Shown: positions 39,539 through 49,702 of the stretch, one piece after another
Layout of the letters: every line of letters starts with the position of its first letter
Numbering within the stretch: the first letter of the stretch is position 1
NCBI RefSeq assembly: GCF_042646165.1
Contig: NZ_JBHRTC010000011.1
Direction: 5' to 3' (one strand)
Origin: Microbaculum marinum
Lineage (GTDB): Bacteria; Pseudomonadota; Alphaproteobacteria; Rhizobiales; Tepidamorphaceae
Length of the DNA: 64,000 bases
Translations under genes and position numbers: made by a program
The notes under the pieces: generated by a model
Seen by the model: the letters and a program-made list of their open reading frames with translations, nothing else
Database searches by the model: none
What the model was told of the DNA's origin: nothing

Positions 39539-42344
39539 TGTCGTCGACTCCCGTTCGGTTCGCACTGCGTCCGGCGATTTGAGGTCGTTCGAACGTACCG
39601 CTGTCGGTGCGGAAACCGCAACTGGCCGCATGCAGCGCCAGTTCGGCGCCACGACCTTGGCGCTGCGGGCGATGGCGGCCGCCGCCGGCGCGGCGACCGG
39701 CATCCTGATCGGGGATCTCGCGACCCGAGGGCTGCGGGAGTTCGCCGCGTTCGAACAGGGGATGAAGAACGTCGGCGCCGTCTCGGGCGCGACGGCCGAG
39801 GAACTGCGAAGGCTCGACAATGCGGCTCTGAGCGCTGCCGCCTCGACCCGTTTCGATCCGGGCCAGACGACCGAGGCGCTGTACGCCCTTGCCTCGTCCG
39901 GGCAGGCGGCCAACGAGCAGATCGCCACGCTGCCGAACGTCCTGAACCTCGCGGAGGCGGGGCAGGCCGACCTTGCGCAGAGCACGGAACTGCTGACGTC
40001 GACGCTCAATCAGTTCGGGCTGTCGGCCGGCGAGTCGACGCGCGTTGCCGACGTCTTCGTCGCGTCGATCGGTGCATCGGCACTGAACGTGAACAGGCTC
40101 CAGGTCGCCTTCCGAAACGTGGGGCCGACCGCTGCCGCGCTCAACCAGACGCTCGAAGGTACGACCGCAGCCGTCGGCCTGTTGACCTCCGCGTTCGGCA
40201 ACGGCGAGCGGGCCGGCACGGGGCTTCGGGCGCTGTTCAACGAATTGCCGCAGCGGGCTTCCGACCTCGGCGTCTCGATCTACAACGCCAGCGGTCAGTT
40301 GCAGCCGCTCGTCGACATCATCGAGCAGATGGAGGAGCGCGGCATCGACGGCGCCGCGGCCGTCCGTCTGTTCGGCGCCGAGGCCGGACCGGCGCTTGCG
40401 GCGCTCCTCAAGCAAGGCTCTGGCGCGTTGCGCCAGATGGAAGGCGACATCCAGTCGACTGGACAGGCCGCGCAGACCGCCAGCAAGCAACTCGATACCC
40501 TTCAAGGCGACCTGGACGGGCTGAGCAGCGCCGTCCAGGCGGCGCTCGTGGGGATCGGCCGCGCGGAAAGCGGGGTCGCCCGGATTGGCATCCAGACCGC
40601 CACCAACCTGGTCCGCTATTGGGCCGGCTACGGCGATACCCTCGGCGAAGCCGAGCAGGCGACGGCGCTTCTGGCCAATTCGATCACGACGCTCGCTTCG
40701 GTCGGCGGGCTCGCGCTTCTCGGCCGATCGCTCGCCACCGTCTCGAGGGCCACCGCTACCTACGTTGCCGGCGTCGTCTCGGCGGCCAAGGGCGCCCGCG
40801 AGGCGGCGATTGCCGAGCAGGCAGCGGCTGCCAGCCGTCTGCGCCATGCCGAGGCTGCCTTCGCCGCCGCGCGCGCGAACGCCGCGCTGGGCGCGAGCTA
40901 TGCGGCGGTGAGCCGCGAACTGCTCGCAGCACGTACCGCCATGACGGCGGCCGATGCCGCGCTCGCCCGCACGACGGCGACCGCGACCGCTGCGACCGTT
41001 GCTACCCGGGCGCTCGGTGGCGCGATGGCGCTCCTCGGTGGGCCGGTCGGGATCGCCCTGATCGCCGCCTACGGGATCTACACGCTCGCCACGCGGCAGA
41101 CGCAGGCGCAGGAAGCGGCCCAGGCCCACGCAACGGCCATGGCGACGCTCCAGCAGCGCATCTCCGCCGTCACTGGCGCATCGGCCGAAGCACGCGCCGA
41201 ACTGGAGCGCTCGATCCGCGTCGACATCGCCAAGGCGAAGATCGCGCTTGAGGTCGCCGAGGCCGAGCGGGAGAAGGCGCGGGCGATCGTAGAAGGCCAG
41301 ATCCGCGGCCGCGTTCGGGACCCCGAGGTCGCCCAGGGCATCATCGACAAGCAGTTGGGGACTTCGCTCTCCCTGTTCAGCGAGAATGTCGATCTGCAGC
41401 GCCAGCGGATTGCCGATCTGGAGGCCTCGCTCGGACTACTCGGCAGCGCGGCTGCTTCAGTGGCTCCGATCGTCGTCACGCCTTTCGAGGTGATGGACGA
41501 AGCGGCGACCAAAGCGAAGGCTGCAGTCGACGACGTTATCGCTTCGCTGCAATTCGAACTCGACCAGCTTGGCCGTACATCTCGCGAGCAGGAGATCTAC
41601 AACGCCCTCAAGGAGGCCGGGGTAGAGAGGAACACTGCTTACGGTCAGTCCATCTCCGATCTGGCCGGACGGCTCTATGACCAGCGCGAAGCCGCCAGCG
41701 CTGCTGCGGCGGCACAGCAGGGCCTCGAGTCGGCCGTCGAGAACCTTGGAAGCGCCGGCATCGACGCGCTGGCGGGGTTGCTCGACAGAACGACGACATG
41801 GGAGGCGGCGGCGACGCGCCTGATCCCTATCGTTGTCGAACTGATCAAGCAGTTCATCCTGCTCCAGAGCGCGAGCGGTGTACTCAGCGCTGCCACCGGC
41901 ACCCCGTTGAACATCACCCCGGGACCCGGCTTCGCGACGAAGATCGCACATCAAGGCGCCATCGTCGGGCAGTCGGCGACGCCGTCGAAGATCGTCCATC
42001 CTGCGGTCTTCGCGAATGCACCCAGGATGCACGGCGGCGGCATCGCCGGCGACGAGGTCCCGGTGATCGCCAAGAAAGGCGAGGTGATCGGTTGGCCCGC
42101 GCAGATGGCGGCTGCGTTCGGCGGGCAGAAAGGGACGATGGTCGTCATCAACGAGGCCCCGGGCGGTGACAAGGCGGAGGTCAGCGAGGGTGACGACGGA
42201 TCCGTCATCATCAACATGAGGCGCATGGTCGACGACACGGTCGCGGAGTCGATCCACAACAGGGGCGCGGCGGGGCGGGCGCTTGAAAGCACCTATCCCG
42301 GGGGCAGCCGGGTTCGCGGTATTCGCCGCCGGAGGTCCGCATGA
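39510..42344 (+). CDS. Tail tape measure protein (TP901 family)
   Basis: 944 residues; AGGAG lies about ten bases before ATG 39510. Residues about 80-320 contain the TP901 core (RFDPGQTTEALYALASSGQAAN, STLNQFGLSAG, AAVRLFGAEAGPALAALLKQG). Long Ala-rich helical stretches and a hydrophobic segment (GGAMALLGGPVGIALIAAYGI, about residue 510) follow. The C-terminus is Gly-rich. At about 0.15 nm per residue it predicts a tail of about 140 nm. An upstream in-frame extension to 39291 reads through the antisense gene and is not used. Confidence 0.92.
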   Translation: MTTDLARLGIVVDSRSVRTASGDLRSFERTAVGAETATGRMQRQFGATTLALRAMAAAAGAATGILIGDLATRGLREFAAFEQGMKNVGAVSGATAEELRRLDNAALSAAASTRFDPGQTTEALYALASSGQAANEQIATLPNVLNLAEAGQADLAQSTELLTSTLNQFGLSAGESTRVADVFVASIGASALNVNRLQVAFRNVGPTAAALNQTLEGTTAAVGLLTSAFGNGERAGTGLRALFNELPQRASDLGVSIYNASGQLQPLVDIIEQMEERGIDGAAAVRLFGAEAGPALAALLKQGSGALRQMEGDIQSTGQAAQTASKQLDTLQGDLDGLSSAVQAALVGIGRAESGVARIGIQTATNLVRYWAGYGDTLGEAEQATALLANSITTLASVGGLALLGRSLATVSRATATYVAGVVSAAKGAREAAIAEQAAAASRLRHAEAAFAAARANAALGASYAAVSRELLAARTAMTAADAALARTTATATAATVATRALGGAMALLGGPVGIALIAAYGIYTLATRQTQAQEAAQAHATAMATLQQRISAVTGASAEARAELERSIRVDIAKAKIALEVAEAEREKARAIVEGQIRGRVRDPEVAQGIIDKQLGTSLSLFSENVDLQRQRIADLEASLGLLGSAAASVAPIVVTPFEVMDEAATKAKAAVDDVIASLQFELDQLGRTSREQEIYNALKEAGVERNTAYGQSISDLAGRLYDQREAASAAAAAQQGLESAVENLGSAGIDALAGLLDRTTTWEAAATRLIPIVVELIKQFILLQSASGVLSAATGTPLNITPGPGFATKIAHQGAIVGQSATPSKIVHPAVFANAPRMHGGGIAGDEVPVIAKKGEVIGWPAQMAAAFGGQKGTMVVINEAPGGDKAEVSEGDDGSVIINMRRMVDDTVAESIHNRGAAGRALESTYPGGSRVRGIRRRRSA

Positions 42345-42706
42345 CGGAAACCTGGCCGAACGGTCTTTCGTATAGGCCGGTTTCGGGTTCGATGACGCGC
42401 GCGAAGCCGTTCCGAACCCCGAACCGGACGGACATGGAAGCCGGCAACGTCCGAGGTCGGCGCAGCGCGACCAAGCGCATTTCGACGATCAAGTTCGACC
42501 TGAAGCTGTCGAATGCGGAGTTCCTGGTTTTCGACGCCTTCGTATGGCGAACGCTCGTCGACGGCACCCTGCCGTTCACCATGCCCATCTGGACCGGAGC
42601 TGCCTACGCGACGCGAACCTGCAAGTTCGCCGAGGATCCGCAGGACAACCCGCGTGACGGATTCGATCACATCGTCTCGCTGACCCTCGACGTTGAGGAT
42701 TATTGA
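42341..42706 (+). CDS. Distal tail protein, 121 aa
   Basis: A beta-rich small protein with LSYRPVSGSMTRAKPFRTPNRTDMEAGNVR, KRISTIKFDLKLSNAEFLVFDAFV and a C-terminal FDHIVSLTLDVEDY. Overlaps the tape measure by four bases. In lambda-like order this is the place of gpM-type tail tip protein. Family not named with certainty. Confidence 0.65.
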   Translation: MTETWPNGLSYRPVSGSMTRAKPFRTPNRTDMEAGNVRGRRSATKRISTIKFDLKLSNAEFLVFDAFVWRTLVDGTLPFTMPIWTGAAYATRTCKFAEDPQDNPRDGFDHIVSLTLDVEDY

Positions 42707-42709
42707 ACC

Positions 42710-43276
42710 GTGCCGCAGTTCACCGACGAGGATCTGCGGGAGATTTACGCCTCGGCGCCAGTCGACGAATACGAACTGATCACGCTGGAACTCATCCACG
42801 CGACATTCGAGGCGCCGGGCGGAGGCCCCGATTCGATCAGGATCGCCCTCGACGACCAGGATTGGGACCTCCCCATCGAGGACAATGCTCCGCTGTTCGG
42901 GGGGCAGACGAAGACCTTTGAGGCGCTGGCGCTCGACGTGACGATGCCCGCGCAGGAGGAGGGCTCGCTCGGCGAGATGGAAATTGCAATCGACAACGTG
43001 CCCCAGCAGTACATGAACCGACTTCGGAGAGCGGTGACCGTGCGGAGCCCCGCCAGCGTCATCTGCCGCAAGTATATCCTGCATCACGATACCGACACCG
43101 GAGACTACACCCTGGCGAGCACCGACGGCCCCGTCGAGAAAATTGACCAGCTTTCCATCAAGAGGGTTCGCGGCACGACTCTCCGGCTCACTTCCACGGC
43201 GCGCTTCGTCGACATCCTGAACACTTCAGTCCCCCGGCGCATCTTCACGCGGGACGGTTTTCCGGGGCTGTTCTGA
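42710..43276 (+). CDS. Tail tip protein (DUF1833-like)
   Basis: GTG start. 188 residues: EDLREIYASAPVDEYELITLELIHATFE, IEDNAPLFGGQTKTFEALALDVTMPAQEEGSLGEMEIAIDNV, RRIFTRDGFPGLF. The pattern fits DUF1833, found between tape measure and NlpC/P60 genes in lambda-like tails (gpL position). Confidence 0.78.
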   Translation: MPQFTDEDLREIYASAPVDEYELITLELIHATFEAPGGGPDSIRIALDDQDWDLPIEDNAPLFGGQTKTFEALALDVTMPAQEEGSLGEMEIAIDNVPQQYMNRLRRAVTVRSPASVICRKYILHHDTDTGDYTLASTDGPVEKIDQLSIKRVRGTTLRLTSTARFVDILNTSVPRRIFTRDGFPGLF

Positions 43277-43734
43277 TGCGCGACCGCCCGGATCGCGCTG
43301 CCTTCATCAAGTCGGTGGTAGGAAAGCCGTACAGGCTGGGGGGGCAGGGACCAGACGAGTTCGACTGCTACGGGCTGACCCGGTACGTGCAGCGGAACTT
43401 GTTCGGCCGAGATATGCCGTTGTTCCAGGCGCCCGAGCACATCGGCCTGCAGGCGATCGCCGGGTTCCTGCAGGTTCACCCAGAGCGGCGCAATTGGCGC
43501 CCCGTCTCCAAGCCGGTCGATGGCGCGATCGTCTCCATGTTCAAGCAGAACATCGGCCATCACGTGGGGACTTGGTTGCGCGAGGACGGGGGCGTGATCC
43601 TGCATACGGTCGGCGGCGGGGAGGCGGGCGACAAGCCAGACACTTCGATGGGCGTCGTTGTCGACAACGTGTTCCGCATGAAAGTGCCGCCCAAGTGCTG
43701 GACGGCCTTCAAATACTACATCCCGAGAGACTGA
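43276..43734 (+). CDS. NlpC/P60 (C40) tail peptidase
   Basis: 152 residues. Catalytic Cys31 in DEFDCYGLTRYV and His95/96 in NIGHHVGTW, with the glycine-rich start (KPYRLGGQG). Gene position matches gpK of lambda. It probably cleaves peptidoglycan peptides during DNA entry or acts in tail tip assembly. Confidence 0.88.
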   Translation: MRDRPDRAAFIKSVVGKPYRLGGQGPDEFDCYGLTRYVQRNLFGRDMPLFQAPEHIGLQAIAGFLQVHPERRNWRPVSKPVDGAIVSMFKQNIGHHVGTWLREDGGVILHTVGGGEAGDKPDTSMGVVVDNVFRMKVPPKCWTAFKYYIPRD

Positions 43735-43738
43735 ACAT

Positions 43739-46700
43739 ATGTGCCGCGCCGTGGTGATCGACCGCTTCTACGAGGAAGCGGAGCGGGAGATCGTGCTCGA
43801 TCGCCCGGGCATGACGGTCCATGAGGCGCTGGCGCAGGTCGCGCGCGACTATCCTCAGTTCTTCACGGAGCAGGATCCCGAAAAGCCGCTGCCGGTCTTC
43901 CCGCAGGGCAAGCGGTTCCGGGTGCCGACCGCCGTCATCGGCTGCATGGATGACGGCGACATCGGCTACGTTCGGCAGTCGACCTGGCACACGCGCACGG
44001 TGGGCGAGGGCGAAACGCTGGCCCTCGTGGCGATGCCGCGCGGCGGCGGCAGCAAGTCGCAGGCCGGCAAGCAGGTCATCAGCGTGGTGGCCCTGCTCGC
44101 GCTCACGATCGCCGCCCCGTATCTCATCGCGGGGCTCGGCTTCAGCGCCTTGGGCACGACGGCCGCGACCCTCACCTTTGCCGGCCGCCTCGCAGCATCT
44201 GCCCTGACCGTCGGCGGCGGGGCGCTGCTGAGCCTCCTCGCCCCGAAGCCGGAAACCCCGCCGACCGAAGACTTCCAGGTCTATACGGCCGCCGCGGCGA
44301 ACAATCGCATCTCGCCGCTCGGCGTCATCCCCGTCTGGTATGGCCGAAACCGGCTGCCCCCGCCCTTCGCGACGAGGTCCTACGCAGAGTTCGAGGGCAA
44401 CGACCAGCTCCTCTACCAAGTGTTGCTGACGACGTGCGGCAAGCTGGAACGCGAGAAGATCGAGTTCGGCGACACCGAAGTCTGGAATGCCGACGACGGC
44501 TACACCGGCAACATCGACGGGATCGAGTTCGAGTTCATCGAACCGGGCGGCCAGATCACGCTGTTCCCGGCCGGCGTCGTGACTGCGTCGGAGATCGGTT
44601 CGGGACTGGATGTCCAGGACCCGCCCGACGAGCTCGGGCCGTTCGTGGTCAATGCAGCGGGCGAAGACAACCGCATCGACAAGATCGCCGTCGACCTGTT
44701 GTTCCCGGAGGGTTTGTACTTCGAGGGTGACGACGGCTCGATCACGCAGTTCGGCGCAGCCATCAAGGCGGAATACCGTGAGATCGACGATGACGGGGAT
44801 CCAGTTGGATCTTGGAAAGTCCTGATCGGCGATGAAACGATCAACGGCATAAATGGTGGGAAGGTCTATCAGAACGCCACCAAGGAACCGCAGCGTGTCA
44901 CGGAGAAGGTGGCGGTCCCCAAGGGACGCTACGAGGTCAAGCTCTACGCCACCTTTCCCTTCCAGCCTCCGGGCGAGAATGGCCACAACAAGACGATATG
45001 GTCGGGCCTGAAGGGCTATCTCGCCGACTTCACCACGCCGGACGGCGTAAGCCTGATCGCGGTGAAGATCCGCGCCAACGAGGATTTCAGCCAGCTTTCG
45101 GCCAACGAGATCTTCGTGACCGGCACGCGGATGCTGCCGATCTACGACCCGGAGACGCAGACCTGGTCGGAACCGACGGCGACACGTTCGATCGCGTGGG
45201 CGGCTGCCGACCTGTTGCGCAATACAGACTATGGCGCGGGACTCGCCGACACCGTCTTCGATCTCGACTGGCTTGCCGCCTATGCCCCGTTCTGGGAAGG
45301 CCGGGGGGACACCTTCAACGGTGTCTTCGATCGCGCCTGGATCCTCGGCGACGCGGTGAATGCGATCCTCGACACCGGGAATGCCCAAACCGTTCGGCTG
45401 GGTGGCAAGCTCGGCTTCGTGCGAGACGAGGCTCGAGACCTGCGTAGGGCCACGTTCACGCCGCGGAACATCGTCAAGGGCACATTCTGGCACGAATTCA
45501 TCTTCGCCGACGATGAGAGCCCGGACTGCCTCTGGGTCCAGTTCATCAATGAAGCCACCTGGCAACCCGACGAGGTGAAGGCGGCAATCGCGTCCTACGG
45601 CTCGCAAGCGCCTGTGGACCAGAACGCCTTCGGGATCACCGACCGCGACCATGCCTGGCGCTGGGGAATCCGCAAGGCGGCCGAGAACGCCTATAGGCGC
45701 GAGGTGATCGGCTTCATGACGGAGGCCGAGGGACTAGACCTCGCTCGCCTCGATCCTGTCAACGTGGCGCACCCCTTGATGGGCGTCGCCGGTGCGGCGC
45801 TTGTCGAGGAGGATGAGGGGGTTCTTCTGCTCGATAGCGATGTCGTGCAGTCGCCAACCCCACAATACTTCACGCAGAACCTGATCGACTGGACATCTTC
45901 CAACGCCGGCAGCGCCGGGACGGTTGGCACCCTCTCGGGCGCGGTCGTAGACGACCCGGAACTGGGTGGCCTTGCGCTCCTCAAGTCGGGCACGGGTACC
46001 AATGCAATCCGGCTCAAGAACCTGATCGACGCGCCGCAGGATGGCGAAATTGTCGAGTTGCAGGTCCGCTGGCGCGTCTCCGGGTCGGGGGAGGGGCGCA
46101 TCCGGGCGCGCTGTATCTCGCTCGACGGCAACTACGGGCAGATCGGTTCGACTGCGGGAGACTATACTGACCTGCACGACTCGAGCGACGGCGTCATCAC
46201 CTCGAAATTCTATTTCGCGGCCGCTGCGGACACGGGTATCTCGGCGTGGGAGTCCGCCGCCAAAGCGCTGCGGTTCGGCATCAACGTGAATGCCGGAGCC
46301 GGTGGCGCACAGGTGCGCGTGCAGCAGGTCCGAACCCGCATTGTCTGGGGCCTTGAGGACTCGGTCTACCTTCGCTCGAAGACCGGCCAGGAGTGGGGGC
46401 CGTGCCTGGTCGCCGCCATCCCCGACGATTTCACCATCGAACTCGATGCAGCCGATTTCTCGGCGACTGAGGGAGTTCACGGTGCTCTTGGAGACCAACT
46501 CCCCGACGATCGGGAAGAGCCTGCTCATCTGATTCTGCTTCAGGACGGGGCACCGCCGTTCGATGGCCTCGTCATCGCTGCTCGTCCCGCGGGCAAGAAC
46601 CGGGTCGAGGTCCTGGCCGTGCGCGACGCGCCGGAGGTCTATACCGCAGACGGCACGGAGACGATCCCGCCCTACCTGCCGAAGCCGAGGCCGCCCAAGG

Positions 46701-49700
46701 TGCCGGATCGGCCGGTCGTGCTGGGACTGACCGCGCATCTCGAACGCACCGATTTCAGCATCATGCTGCATGCCGGCTGGCAGCCCGCGCCGGGAGCGAA
46801 GCGCTATGTGGCGCATGTCTCGTTCGATGGCGAGGTGACCTGGGAGCGGGTCTATAGCGGCGACGACAACCGCTTCTCGACCGTCGTCAAGGCGCAGGCG
46901 CTGAAGCTGCGCGTCCGGGCGATCGGCAAGTTCCGCGGTCCACCGGCATACTTCACGATCGGACCGGAGAACGTGCCGCCGGTCGAGCCGCCGCCGGGCT
47001 CGATCGACATCGAGCATCTCGACGCCGATCTTCGGAAACTGCAACTGCAGCTCAAGGCGGACGCGCAGGCGTTCCTGGCCGACAAGATCCAGCAGCTGAG
47101 CGAGGTGCAGGACCGGATCGCGGCGGCCGTCGCCGAGGCGCTGGCGCTGACCAAGAACTCGGAAGCGAAGGTCCTCGGCTACCTCGACAAGTCGAACAAG
47201 AGCGCCCGCGCCAGCGTCAGCACGCTGCAGGTCGTCATCGCCGAGGCGAACCTGGCGCTGGCTGCCCAGATCACGCAGGTCGACGCGTCGCTCACCGACC
47301 TGGAAGGCCTCGTCGATGCAAATACCAGCGGGCTCGCGGCGCTGATCGGCCGGGTCGAGATCACCGAACACGACATCGACGCGATCTTCACGGCGCTTGT
47401 CAGCATCGGCGCGGAGATCGAGGACCTGGAGACGGGGACATCGGCGCTGGCCGATGCCGTCGACCTTATCGAGGCGCGGGTCAGCCAGAACGAGGACGCG
47501 CTCGAGATCTCCGCCATGATGGCGAGGATCCTCAACGCGACGCTGTCGCAGTTCATCCCGAACGCTGCATGGACCGAGTATGCGGTCCTGAGCGCCAACG
47601 CGACCGGCTTCAACGGCGCCACCCTTTCGACCGCGGCGGCCGGCCGCAACCTGCGCATCCAGGGCAACGGATCATCTGGAAATCCCGGCGTCCGGTGGAC
47701 ACTTCCCGTCGCCGACCGGTTCTCCGGCAACACGAACAAGGCGGTCCGGGTCGTCGGCCAGTTCCGGACGAAGGGGGACCAGCCGTTCCTCGGGCGGCTG
47801 CGCTATTCGGTCGACGGCGGCCACGGCTATTCGTCGAGCTTTCAGCAGTTCGCTCCCAACCCGGTCGATCCGGGCGGCAGCGGGGTGGCGCTGAACACCT
47901 ACATCACCTTCACCTTCGACATGTCGGGCATCGCCGACTGGACCAGCAGCACGATCACAGGGCTGGAATTCGTTCCGTCATCCGATGTCAGCGCCGATTT
48001 CGAGCTGGTGTCGATCGCCTGGGGCAACGAGACGCCGGCGCTGACCGCAACCTGGTTCGAGATCAACTCGGCCGAGATCGTCCAGACCAAGGACAATCTC
48101 GCGCTGACGGCCTCGTCGGTCGAGGGCATTCAACTGGCGCTGCCGGGCATCGAGCACGACGCGAGCGCGGCGCTGTCGATCGTGTCGGCGCTCGAAGGCA
48201 CCGTCTATGCCAACCAGCACGAGATCGGCGTGCTTGGCTCGGCGGTTACGGCGATCCAGGGGCAGATCACCGGGCTCGATCACGACACGGCGGCCCTGTT
48301 CACGCTCTACACCGCGCTGGACGGCAGCGTCGTACACACCGACAACGAGACCGAGGTCAACGCCTTCCTCGACCAGCTGCTGAACGCGGAAATCACGCAG
48401 TTCCTCTCGAAGGGAGGGTTCGAAGGCTACAACCAGGTCCGTGAATTCGCGACCGGCATCAACGGAGCCACCCTGTCGGCCGGCACCAATGACAACCTGC
48501 GCATGCAGGGCAATGGCTCGTCGGCGAACCCTGGCATCCGGTGGACGCTGGATGGAGACCATGAGTTCAACGGCGGCCAGAACCGCGCCGTGCGCATCGT
48601 CGGCCAATTCCGCAGCCCGGGCGACCAGCCCTTCGTCGGGCGGCTGTTCTACTCGACGGGGGGCGGGGGCGGGCACGGCTTCGAAGCGGGCCATTATGTG
48701 GATGCTCCCAACCCGGTCGATCCCGGCGGGACCGACATCGAAACCGGCAAGTACATCGTGCTGGAGTTCGACTGCTCGGGCATCGCCGACTGGACCAGCA
48801 GCACGATAACCGGGCTCCAGCTCCGCCCGACCAGCGATGTCGACGGCCACTTCGAGGTCGCCTCCGTCCAGTGGGGCAACAACACGCCGGCAATTATGGC
48901 CTCGTGGATGGAGACCAACTCCGCCCAGGTGAGGCAGACAAAGGACGGGATTTCAGCGCTTGCGACGGCAATGCAGGGCGTCCTGATACAGGACGAATTC
49001 GGCAACTTCGCGTCGGCCTATCTCGCCTTCGAGGTGAGCGGCAGCGGACCGGACGATTGGGACTCGACGATCTCGCTCGTCTCCCGCGCCGGGCTCGGAG
49101 ACAGCTTCGAGGAAGCGGCGTTCACGCTGGCGACGGAGACGGGCGTCGGCGGCGGCGTCCTGATCACGGCCGAGAGCCTGGAGTTCCGCGACAACTCGGG
49201 GAACAACCCGACCGTGCCGATGTATTACTCGGGCGGTCAGTTCTGGTTCGACGAAGTCAACATTCGCCTCCTCAATGCCGGCAACATGGCCGACTTCGCC
49301 ACGGCGGCGTGGGCCAGCGACACCATTTCCTCGCCTGTCTCGGTGCCGACCGGCTTCACGTTCGAGGTCGCGGCCAGCGTCGACGACGTGCCGCACAACG
49401 GCGATTCTCAGCTCGCGGAAGTGCGCGGCATGGTGGACCTGCACACCGCCGCAAGCGGTGCGGGGATCGCGATCTGGACCATCCAGGTTCGCAAGGGCAC
49501 CACGGTGCTCGCGTCGTTCGAGCAGTACGTCTACTCGGGCGGAACGGGCTCGATACGGACGATCGTCATGGTTGGCGCCGTCGACGGAAGCCCGGGCGCT
49601 ACCCCGGACTATGACATTCGCGTCTCCCATCAGGGAGGCATCGCCGGCCCGACCAGCTCGGTCGAGGGCGGCTACATGATCGTGCAAGGCTGGAAGAAAT

Positions 49701-49702
49701 GA
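43739..49702 (+). CDS. Tail tip / host specificity protein, gpI-gpJ fusion with duplicated C-terminal domain
   Basis: 1987 residues. Residues about 1-110 resemble the ubiquitin-like gpI (IVLDRPGMTVHEALAQVARDY, VGEGETLALVAMPRGGGSK). A hydrophobic stretch follows (VISVVALLALTIAAPYLIAG, about 115-150), as in gpI proteins. From about 165 on it is gpJ-like (VYTAAAANNRISPLGVIPVWYG; GTRMLPIYDPET; ARLDPVNVAHPLMG), with fibronectin-type parts near 1000-1060. Coiled heptads cover 1090-1260. The C-terminal region has two copies of a 190-residue jelly-roll-like domain (1264 and 1548 onward). Forms the receptor-binding tip. Confidence 0.88.
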   Translation: MCRAVVIDRFYEEAEREIVLDRPGMTVHEALAQVARDYPQFFTEQDPEKPLPVFPQGKRFRVPTAVIGCMDDGDIGYVRQSTWHTRTVGEGETLALVAMPRGGGSKSQAGKQVISVVALLALTIAAPYLIAGLGFSALGTTAATLTFAGRLAASALTVGGGALLSLLAPKPETPPTEDFQVYTAAAANNRISPLGVIPVWYGRNRLPPPFATRSYAEFEGNDQLLYQVLLTTCGKLEREKIEFGDTEVWNADDGYTGNIDGIEFEFIEPGGQITLFPAGVVTASEIGSGLDVQDPPDELGPFVVNAAGEDNRIDKIAVDLLFPEGLYFEGDDGSITQFGAAIKAEYREIDDDGDPVGSWKVLIGDETINGINGGKVYQNATKEPQRVTEKVAVPKGRYEVKLYATFPFQPPGENGHNKTIWSGLKGYLADFTTPDGVSLIAVKIRANEDFSQLSANEIFVTGTRMLPIYDPETQTWSEPTATRSIAWAAADLLRNTDYGAGLADTVFDLDWLAAYAPFWEGRGDTFNGVFDRAWILGDAVNAILDTGNAQTVRLGGKLGFVRDEARDLRRATFTPRNIVKGTFWHEFIFADDESPDCLWVQFINEATWQPDEVKAAIASYGSQAPVDQNAFGITDRDHAWRWGIRKAAENAYRREVIGFMTEAEGLDLARLDPVNVAHPLMGVAGAALVEEDEGVLLLDSDVVQSPTPQYFTQNLIDWTSSNAGSAGTVGTLSGAVVDDPELGGLALLKSGTGTNAIRLKNLIDAPQDGEIVELQVRWRVSGSGEGRIRARCISLDGNYGQIGSTAGDYTDLHDSSDGVITSKFYFAAAADTGISAWESAAKALRFGINVNAGAGGAQVRVQQVRTRIVWGLEDSVYLRSKTGQEWGPCLVAAIPDDFTIELDAADFSATEGVHGALGDQLPDDREEPAHLILLQDGAPPFDGLVIAARPAGKNRVEVLAVRDAPEVYTADGTETIPPYLPKPRPPKVPDRPVVLGLTAHLERTDFSIMLHAGWQPAPGAKRYVAHVSFDGEVTWERVYSGDDNRFSTVVKAQALKLRVRAIGKFRGPPAYFTIGPENVPPVEPPPGSIDIEHLDADLRKLQLQLKADAQAFLADKIQQLSEVQDRIAAAVAEALALTKNSEAKVLGYLDKSNKSARASVSTLQVVIAEANLALAAQITQVDASLTDLEGLVDANTSGLAALIGRVEITEHDIDAIFTALVSIGAEIEDLETGTSALADAVDLIEARVSQNEDALEISAMMARILNATLSQFIPNAAWTEYAVLSANATGFNGATLSTAAAGRNLRIQGNGSSGNPGVRWTLPVADRFSGNTNKAVRVVGQFRTKGDQPFLGRLRYSVDGGHGYSSSFQQFAPNPVDPGGSGVALNTYITFTFDMSGIADWTSSTITGLEFVPSSDVSADFELVSIAWGNETPALTATWFEINSAEIVQTKDNLALTASSVEGIQLALPGIEHDASAALSIVSALEGTVYANQHEIGVLGSAVTAIQGQITGLDHDTAALFTLYTALDGSVVHTDNETEVNAFLDQLLNAEITQFLSKGGFEGYNQVREFATGINGATLSAGTNDNLRMQGNGSSANPGIRWTLDGDHEFNGGQNRAVRIVGQFRSPGDQPFVGRLFYSTGGGGGHGFEAGHYVDAPNPVDPGGTDIETGKYIVLEFDCSGIADWTSSTITGLQLRPTSDVDGHFEVASVQWGNNTPAIMASWMETNSAQVRQTKDGISALATAMQGVLIQDEFGNFASAYLAFEVSGSGPDDWDSTISLVSRAGLGDSFEEAAFTLATETGVGGGVLITAESLEFRDNSGNNPTVPMYYSGGQFWFDEVNIRLLNAGNMADFATAAWASDTISSPVSVPTGFTFEVAASVDDVPHNGDSQLAEVRGMVDLHTAASGAGIAIWTIQVRKGTTVLASFEQYVYSGGTGSIRTIVMVGAVDGSPGATPDYDIRVSHQGGIAGPTSSVEGGYMIVQGWKK
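47528..48950 (+). repeat. Tandem domain duplication inside the tip protein
   Basis: Two copies start at residues 1264 and 1548 (period 284 residues). Shared blocks: LNAxxxQF, ATGxNGATLS, NLRxQGNGSSxNPGxRWTL, AVRxVGQFRxxGDQPFxGRL, NPVDPGG, SGIADWTSSTITGL, WGNxTPAxxAxWxExNSAxxxQTKD. Between the copies are helical linkers. DNA similarity is also visible, so the duplication is fairly recent or under conversion. Confidence 0.85.

Noticed and set aside
43709..45652. A 647-codon minus-strand frame opposite the tail tip gene
   Set aside because: Same effect of high GC at third positions; the plus strand shows clear gpJ-like sequence. Other long antisense frames (for example 20605-22194, 28447-30063 and 39357-41129) were left out for the same reason.
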